A DNA stretch of 60,000 nt. Source: Membranipora membranacea. Taxonomy: Eukaryota > Bryozoa > Gymnolaemata > Cheilostomatida > Membraniporidae. Shown piece after piece: positions 53,116 to 60,000 of this stretch. Under the pieces are notes generated by a model, which was not told where the DNA came from, did not search any database, and was given only the letters and a program-made list of their open reading frames with translations. The position numbers were made by a program, and so were the translations under genes. Location: assembly GCA_914767715.1 (NCBI GenBank), contig OU612068.1, positions 11,658,001-11,718,000 of the forward strand, read 5' to 3'. Every line of letters begins with the position of its first letter. Position 1 is the first letter of the stretch.

Positions 53116-56100
53116 ATGATTGACGAAGGTGACTTTGTGATTCTTAAAAGAGACTCCTTTATGAGGGTTGTTCAGGCAAAGAAAAATGGGTGAGTAGTAT
53201 CAACACTCCTTGGACTGGTGTCAGCCCATTCATTTCATTCATATTTTATTCTTATGGTATCATTTCATTATTATAATGCTTCTACATACCTACTCCTAGG
53301 GAGAACTAATAATATGTATAATAGTCGTAGTAGGTATGCAGTCATATGGGGTGAAAAACAGCACAACAAACATGTAATTGGGCCTCCTTTGATTTTTGAA
53401 TCACTTGCTTTGTACTCTGTTTGTAACTCCAGAAGATCAGATGACTGTGGAATCAGGGAGAAAAGAATGGCCCCTTCCGTTACTCAGACCATGGCTGCAG
53501 TCTAGCCATCAGAGTTGCCTAGTGAGGACTTTGATTATTTGCGCACTTGTGACTTGCTATTCATTCAATGCCAGGTGGTCGATACAGGAAGGAAGGAATA
53601 GAAGGCTATCACATGTTTTCTGTATGATTTATTTGAATTTATCGCGTTTCACCAAAGAGTAAAAGTCTTCCTTGGTTTCACCTACAACTATGTTTCATTC
53701 AACCCCATATTGTATATTGTTTGGATATGTGTGGAGCTGAATATAAACTTGATAGCGCTGTGGGGTCATTTGTGTAACCTCTACCATTGTCAGTTCCTGA
53801 AAAAAGTGCGGCGGAATTTTAGTCCACGGTCATGTTGGTCCAGCCTCTCCCTCCACTGTTATCGCCTGGGACACATGCGGAGTTGATAGCTGCAGTGCTA
53901 GCTCTGTATTTACATTGTAGTTTAGTCTATGTATTTTTAATCGCGCTAGCTTTATTCTTAAACATGATGCATTCATGTTTGTTTTGGTTACAGGAGACAA
54001 ATTATCTTTGATCGTGCAAAGTTTTATCTGGACAACATATTTGGTAAACCATATGGAAGCAGCTTCGAGGTAGATTCATCTTCAAAGCAGCTCTTGCTTA
54101 GAGCCCAAGAGTTTTCTCTTGATGGTAGGAAAGAATATTCTCCACTATTATATCTTTGCTCTCATTTTTTTCATGTTTGCTGTACTCTCCACGCTGTTAA
54201 TCTCTCATATCAAGTCACTCAATGAATGATATACATCTTTTAATAACCATTAGATAATCACCACAATTAGATTAGGCCTACAATAGAATCAGTGCCAACT
54301 TATAGCAATCCGCATATGGATGTTGCACAAGGGAACTTATGAACTTTGTGGATGAGCTCAAGCTCAATTTCACAAGCTATTTTTGTCCGTACCATGAGAG
54401 CTAACATCACAACAGCCATATATCATGTGACCTACAGGGAGCCATCAAAACGAAGCAGATGAACAAACACTAAATTAGTGTTGAGGAACATTATTTTGAT
54501 CCGGCTATATCTCAGAATGATATGGCTATCCATTCTAGAAACTTTGCAGTATAAAAGAGGAGACATTAATTGATATTACCTAAACCTAAGATTATCTTAG
54601 GTACTGTAGAATGGGTTAAAAATACGCTGTAATATTTAACGTTTTTGTGCCAAAAATGGTTCTCAAAATTTTAACGAAAACATTATTTAACTATTGACTT
54701 GGCTTCATCAATCAATTTTTACTATTGACCTGACCTCAACAATTTATTTCTACTAGGTTTTCATATTGCTAGATAAGTACAAGCACTAAACAGCTGCTAC
54801 TTCCAAAAATTATGTGCTCATGTCAGGAGGGTAGACAACTCCAATGCTCAGATGCTGCTAATTTCTTCTCTAAAACACGGAAATGTGACTGTGTGCATAA
54901 CAAACTGCCAATCCTATGAGTACTATAGTCCTTTGGTACTATGCAACAATAATCCTATGATAATTAATCATAATATACCAGTGTGAGAGCAAGCAAGCAA
55001 GTATGTCGTTAATGAAACCCATTCTACAGTATTTTGAATTGTGGTTCTAGGTTAGCTCCTCATAGTTTGGAGTTGTCAGCTCAATGACAAAGTAACGACA
55101 ATTACAAGACAATAATAATACCTGATCAATGCATTGTATAGCAGGGTTTGTCTTGCTGGCCATCACATCACAATATTGAAGATGATGCAAATATCTTGTT
55201 TTAGTATCTTAATCAGTTCAAGTATTTAATTGGTCAGCATACTTTCAGATGTTTTGCCAGAAACCAGCAGTGGAAAGGACAACAGGAACTTAGTAAGTGC
55301 CAATGAGGATAACCAAAGTCTCGGGAAAGATGAAATCACAGCACTTCGCAAAGATGGCCTCACTGGTGATGTATGTTCCGAATGTTTTCAATTTTCAGAA
55401 TAGATTTTTGGCTATTTGCAGGTGTTTTTTTTTCTGATTTGCGATGATTTGAGTCTTCACTTTCTCTAGAATGTGGTCCGGATTAGTTAGATTCCAATTG
55501 GAAAATTGACATTGGGCCCAATGTTGTCGTACCACTCTCGGGACATAGGATTTTTTGAGTCAAAAAATTTGAATTTTGAACATTAAAAATTCACTGATAT
55601 TTGTTCTAATACACAATGCAGTAGTAGTTTGTCTGGACATTTATTATTCATACCTTGCATCAATGGCCTTGATATGGCCTCCAAATGCAGAAAAAAATCC
55701 CCCAACGGTGATGAATTATTCATTATACAGTTAATATGAAGCGCCTAAAGCTGATGTCTGTTAACAAGGTCACCTTATGTGACCTTGTTAACAAGGTCAC
55801 TTTATAGGGCGAGCATGATTCAAGTAATCTATATTATCTATATTTAGGTGTTGCGTGGGAAGGTAAACCCTAATGGCCTTGGTGGATGTCCTAATCGCTA
55901 AATAATTTGTCAAGATTTGAGGGTTTTAAGAAATCATTAGGATTGATTTGTTAAGAATAAGGTATTTGTTTGGATGTTAGACAACTTATCAGGGTTTTTT
56001 TCCTCAAATAGGCCAGAAGCAGCCTAGCAATAACTGCTCTTTAAAAAAATGGCACGGACAATTTTTGATGGCAGGAAACTGATCACATATTATACTTCAA

Positions 56101-59100
56101 TGATGTTTCTTCTGTAAAATTCACGGGGTGTACCCAGTTGCAGTGGTCATATTTAGAAATTAAAAGGAGCTTTGTTTTTGCATTATTTGTGTGTGGACAT
56201 AACTCCTATTCCGTGTAATCTTACTAATCTAATCTTCAGGGAATTCCAGGTTGAAACTGCATTGTGGGGAATTTGTTGACTTGCAAATTTATGTTAAGAA
56301 TTCAATAAATGGTGTTTCTAGGGTGGAACAACGTGCTGAATCCAAAATTAAGAGTGTACCCAGTTGTAGCGATCATGTCAGCGGCAGCATATCCTCATTT
56401 CTTCTAAAAATTACTTTTAATGAGTGAAATATTAAGAGTTTAAATAAAAGGTGTTTTAAGGGTATAACAACGTGCTGAATATAAAAAAATATGGGTGTAA
56501 CCGTAACCGATCCATTGGTCACACTGTCTAGTGTACCAAATCGTAGCAATCATGTCAGCACAAGACCGGCAGCACAAGACCGGCAGCGCAAGACTGGCAG
56601 CGCAAGACCGGCAGCGCAAGACCGGCAGCGCAAGACCGGCAGCGCAAGACCGGCAGCGCAAGACCGGCAGCGCAAGACCGGCAGCGCAAGCCCGGCAGCG
56701 CAAGACCGGCAGCGCAAGACCGGTGTTTCTAGGGTGGAACAACGTGCTGAAACCAAAACTGAGAGTGTACCCGGTTGTAGCAATCATGTCAGCGGCAGCG
56801 GGGCAGCATACCTGTGATTTTCTTCACAATCGGTGAAGTAAGTGAAATGTTAAGTGATTAATATGGTCAGCAGGAAAAACGACTATATGTATGATTTTAC
56901 CAAGATATTCTATCACATCATTTTAAAAGGTGGTCAGCGACAGCACTACATCTCAACGAGAACAAGACAAAAAGCAGCCTAGACGTAAGACTGCTCAAAA
57001 CATGATAGCGTGAGACAAATTCGATGTAGAAAAAAAGTGTGTACCAAGTTGAAGAGGTCAGCCGCAGCACTACAGCATATCCCAAATATTCACACTATTG
57101 ATATGTGATTAGTGGGAAGTCAAGAGTTTGATGCATTTGGCACAAGTCAAGACTATAGTCCTGGGGTCTACATAGTATATGTTTTATCATTGCATGAGGT
57201 GGTTGGTTAGAGACAGCGCTACCGCATATCCCCATATCATGTCATTAGCATGTTAGGAAAGTATGCGAAACTGACATATAAAAGTTTTTCAGACTCTGAC
57301 AGTTGGGTTTCTTTCTGAAAGGTGAGGCACTCATTTAAATCTTTGCTCATGTGTTATGCAAAAGATATCTAGCCGAAAATGACATAAGAGGCAATTGAAA
57401 CATAAAAAATGTTGTCTGTAATTGCCCCAAGACAGTGGTGTAAAGACCATACAATATCATACTAGTCCCATAAGAAGTTTGACATAGTTCAATTGAAATT
57501 TTTCAATGCTGGTGCTGGTGCTCAGTGCTGATCTAACACGAGCAGACTTTTCTACAAGTTTACTTGGTGAATTAACTGCCATGTCAACAAAATCCCACAG
57601 TGCAATTTCAACTTGGAATTCCCTGGTGATTAGATTAGCTAGATTACACAGAATAGGAGTTATTTCCCCATACATATAATAACAAAACACCTTTTAATTT
57701 CTAAATATGACCACTACAACTGGGTACACCCGGTGAATTTTACAGAACATATACCAATGAAGTATAAAACGTGATCAGTATCCTGCCATCAAATATTGTC
57801 CGTGCCATAACAACTTATGCTATAGCTGCTTCTGGCCTAAAAGTGATTGTGAAGGAATCAGGTTTTAGTATCATTCAAAAGTTCTCAGTTCAATTTAAAA
57901 AAAACTGATACAGCAAGTGGCCTATCTTCAGCTGATTTTCACTCAAAGTTGAAATTGGAAGGTACTATTTTGTATATACTATCATTAAAATAGTACCTTT
58001 TTAGTACCTTCGCATCTCAACTTCAAGTAAAAATGTGTTGAAACTGGGCCATATGTTGTTGATGAGCCTAATAGCAGTTTTCTAAATTAGACTGAGAACT
58101 CCAGAATGATACCAAAAACCTGATTCCTTCACAATCACTTTAAATGGTTGAGTTTCATATGCATATGATAAGGATATCACAAGGAGGCCCTGTTTTACAG
58201 CTTACAGCGGAAACAAATGGCCATTCTTATGTTATTTGTAGGAGGTCATGACTGAGTTGATAAAGAACAGCGCCACTTTTCACCAGAAAACCAAATTCTC
58301 TCAAGAAAAGTGGATCAAGAAGAAAAAAAAGAGGTGAAAGATATGACGATCACAAAACCTTTATAAAAGCACTTGCCTTATCCATTTGTAAAAAGCACTT
58401 GCCTTTTCCATTTGTAAAAAAAATTAAAAAGATAATTTTGAATAGTTTTTTCTTTTCACCATGATATTTGCGCTGAAATATTGCTGTCATTTTTTATATC
58501 CTATTGTTTTTTGTAGGCATATGAATATTTACACAATCTTGAAGCCAACTACACGACTTATAGCACAGCTTTACTACAACAGGGAGCCTCAAAAACTGTG
58601 GTATTGTATTTCTTGAATATCTGTTTTCTTACTGTTGTATCGTTGCGTAATGGAGGAGATTGACAAAGCAGCTGTTTGAATGATAAGAGATGCTACTGCT
58701 CATCATGTAAACCTTTAAGTTTATAATAGGCAGAAAATGTTAGCTTGTGATCGTATCTGGGAGTTTGGGAAATTTTGTCCAAACTCAATGATTATGATGA
58801 CAAATCATTTATTTATTTATTCAAACTAAATGGAAGTTGTCTTTACTTGATAATGGTAGTCAATTAGCAAGGTGCTGACTTTCCATCTACTAAGATTGGT
58901 CAGGAATGAAAACTAAGTTGTGCAAAATCGCATCGGAGACCCACAAAGCATATCATTGTGCAAAAAATATGTTGGATAAGAGAAATCTTGAAAAGGGTGC
59001 GTGATTATCCACAGGATGTTCTGTTCTCTGTTTTAGTTTTCTCAGGATTGATACATTATCTCAGATACTGACTATGAGTAATATACAGTTTAATTCTAAG

Positions 59101-59161
59101 GTGCTACTTGTGGAGTCTTGTCAAGGACTGGTGACAGGCGCTATACTCAATAGACTCGGAG
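53116..59161 (+). CDS. TRMT6: TRMT6, tRNA m1A58 methyltransferase non-catalytic subunit, 5' part
   Basis: TRMT6 pairs with catalytic TRMT61A to methylate A58 in tRNA. Exons: 53116-53189, 53994-54124, 55249-55370, 58242-58333, 58517-58600, 59037-59161, covering about 209 residues of a family of roughly 480-500. The start MIDEGDFVILKRD matches the family's GDFVVLKRE start. FYLDNIFGKPYGSSFEV, KDNRNLV, EITALRKDGLTGD, FSQEKWIKKKKKR, TILKPTTRLIAQLYYNREP and IDTLSQILTMSNI follow the conserved order. The last exon carries LLVESCQGLVTGAILNRLGG, the start of the degenerate SAM-binding fold. The gene continues off the right edge. All junctions are GT-AG and in phase. Introns are long and repeat-laden compared with the neighbours. 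Confidence 0.95.
55760..55800. repeat. Perfect 14-bp palindrome with AAGGTCA half-sites
   Basis: GTTAACAAGGTCAC and GTGACCTTGTTAAC flank the spacer CTTAT, and a third AAGGTCAC follows at once. AAGGTCA resembles the nuclear-receptor half-site. It lies in the TRMT6 intron 55371-58241. Confidence 0.8.
56008..57839. mobile_element. 1.8-kb long-TIR element in a TRMT6 intron
   Basis: The ends TAGGCCAGAAGCAGC (56009) and GCTGCTTCTGGCCTA (57838) begin inverted arms of about 280 bp. Inner matches include ATGGCACGGACAAT, CTGTAAAATTCACSGGGTGT, GTGGTCATATTTAGAAATTA, AACTCCTATTCYGTGTAATC and CAGGGAATTCCARGTTGAAA, so the arms are only modestly diverged. The middle holds three tandem copies of a GGTGTTTYWAGGGTRKAACA unit, two weaker ones, and a 14-bp minisatellite. 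No transposase is visible, so this is a non-autonomous fold-back type DNA element. No clear target duplication was found. Confidence 0.8.
56556..56723. repeat. 12 x 14-bp minisatellite (CAGCGCAAGACCGG)
   Basis: Exactly 168 bp made of twelve 14-bp units. Units 1 and 2 carry CAGCACAAG, unit 3 has ACTGG, unit 10 has GCCCGG, and the other eight are identical. It is sharply GC-rich against an AT-rich intron. It starts inside one copy of the surrounding longer repeat and ends where the next copy begins (TGTTTCTAGGGTGG). Confidence 0.95.
57840..58145. mobile_element. Fold-back MITE of about 300 bp
   Basis: The ends AAGTGATTGTGAAGGAATCA and TGATTCCTTCACAATCACTT are perfect inverted repeats. Matching extends inward through GGTTTT, GTATCATTC, GTTCTCAGT and AATTTA. 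The centre has a second inverted pair, GAAGGTACTA / TAGTACCTTC. It abuts the right end of the 56008-57839 element. Confidence 0.88.
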
Positions 59162-60000
59162 GTTTGTGACTTTTTTTATGTTATAGAACCCCGACTTTGA
59201 ATATTGAATATCTAGATTCGGGATAGGGGGGGGGGGTATCAGGACCTGTAAAACTTTTATTTATTCCTGAAGAGAAACACTACTAATCTGCAGCTCATAT
59301 CAATTTGACTCCTGAACAAAAGGGAATGTGATAATTTTCTATGACGTGGCATGACAAAAAAACAAATTTCACAAAATGAAAACGCGGCGATCAATTGTTG
59401 AACTCCGAATATTCAAGCATATTAAGCTACTCATATGTTATTGGATCTAAAAATTGCACACAAGTGTGACATCATCAAAATCCAATGCGCCAGTCATGTT
59501 GACTTTATTCTCGTGTATAGGCTCGTTCTCTAGACAACCAGCACCACAAAGTATGACACTAAAGAGACACGGAAAGAGATGACATTGCAAATCTTAGCTG
59601 CAAATTATCCCTCCCTAAAATCATGATGTTTATACCAATTTCCCTGCACGCTTTTATTTTTATGCATTCATTTCCGCATCAGCATGGTGTTGTCATCAGT
59701 TCACATTAAGTTGTGTCATTCATCTGTCTCTCAATTTGCCCTTCACTGATTGCGAAATTGTAACAAGATCAGCAATTGATTAGGTACTAATTGGTCAAAT
59801 TACAACTACACCCCTTGATATACAGAAATTTCATTGGAAATATTCCCAATTATAAACCACCGGTTCACTAGAATGTACTCTTACATAAGGATGTATATAA
59901 TGGACTAGTCATGTTCAAGAGTTCCAGGATGACTTCCAAAAATCTCTGTCCGACATGAAATATTCTTGGAAAGCAATTTAAACTGTTTCACTTTCTTGCT
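59162..60000. other. Start of a TRMT6 intron, no exon seen
   Basis: The next TRMT6 exon should continue GGFG-type sequence in phase 1. I found no convincing match before the window ends. A G-run sits at 59227-59237. Confidence 0.5.

Noticed and set aside
56440-56836. Overlapping 100-codon open frames in the minisatellite as genes
   Set aside because: They exist only because the 14-bp repeat lacks stops in several frames on both strands, and they lie within an intron repeat.
59513-59545. A next TRMT6 exon after TGTATAG
   Set aside because: The phase-1 reading GSFSRQPAPQ does not resemble the conserved TRMT6 continuation, and the donor is poor.

Overview
This 60-kb window is nuclear DNA of an animal. 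It is AT-rich, split by many short-to-medium GT-AG introns, and carries seven recognisable eukaryotic protein genes. FAM120 is a metazoan family, and the septin is of the SEPT2 type. The conserved exon structure, compact spacing (one gene per 7-9 kb) and slowly evolving proteins suggest an early-branching animal. A sponge is my best guess; a cnidarian cannot be excluded. I saw no bacterial, viral or CRISPR features.

Layout. (1) Positions 812-4883, minus: 5' part of a SEPT2-group septin that runs off the left edge. (2) Positions 5142-25268, plus: complete WDR59 (GATOR2 subunit), head-to-head with the septin across about 260 bp. (3) Positions 26976-30643, minus: complete CDK5, convergent with WDR59. 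(4) Positions 32378-33784, plus: complete PPIL1, a spliceosomal cyclophilin. (5) Positions 35723-48034, minus: FAM120-family gene with 16 exons and an uncertain N-terminus. (6) Positions 49267-52318, minus: complete ARV1 (ER sterol homeostasis). (7) Positions 53116-59161, plus: 5' part of TRMT6 (non-catalytic subunit of tRNA m1A58 methyltransferase), divergent from ARV1 and running off the right edge. All exon chains were assembled by hand from splice sites and reading phase; every junction listed keeps the frame.

The genes are unrelated housekeeping or signalling genes (cytoskeleton, nutrient sensing, kinase, splicing, RNA binding, lipid transport, tRNA modification). They do not form one pathway. 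Their arrangement is the usual animal mix of divergent pairs with possible shared promoters and convergent pairs.

Introns and spacers hold repeats: two copies of a tRNA-derived SINE, an element starting with a U2 snRNA-like 5' end, a 1.8-kb long-inverted-repeat element in a TRMT6 intron that contains a 12 x 14-bp minisatellite, a neighbouring fold-back MITE, several short hairpin families, a CCAATCAGA minisatellite and an AT-only array. The most interesting points are a pair of apparently mutually exclusive exons in WDR59, the composite TRMT6-intron element, the U2-headed repeat, a duplicated CDK5 C-terminus/stop region, and a few exon-like orphan open segments that I could not assign.
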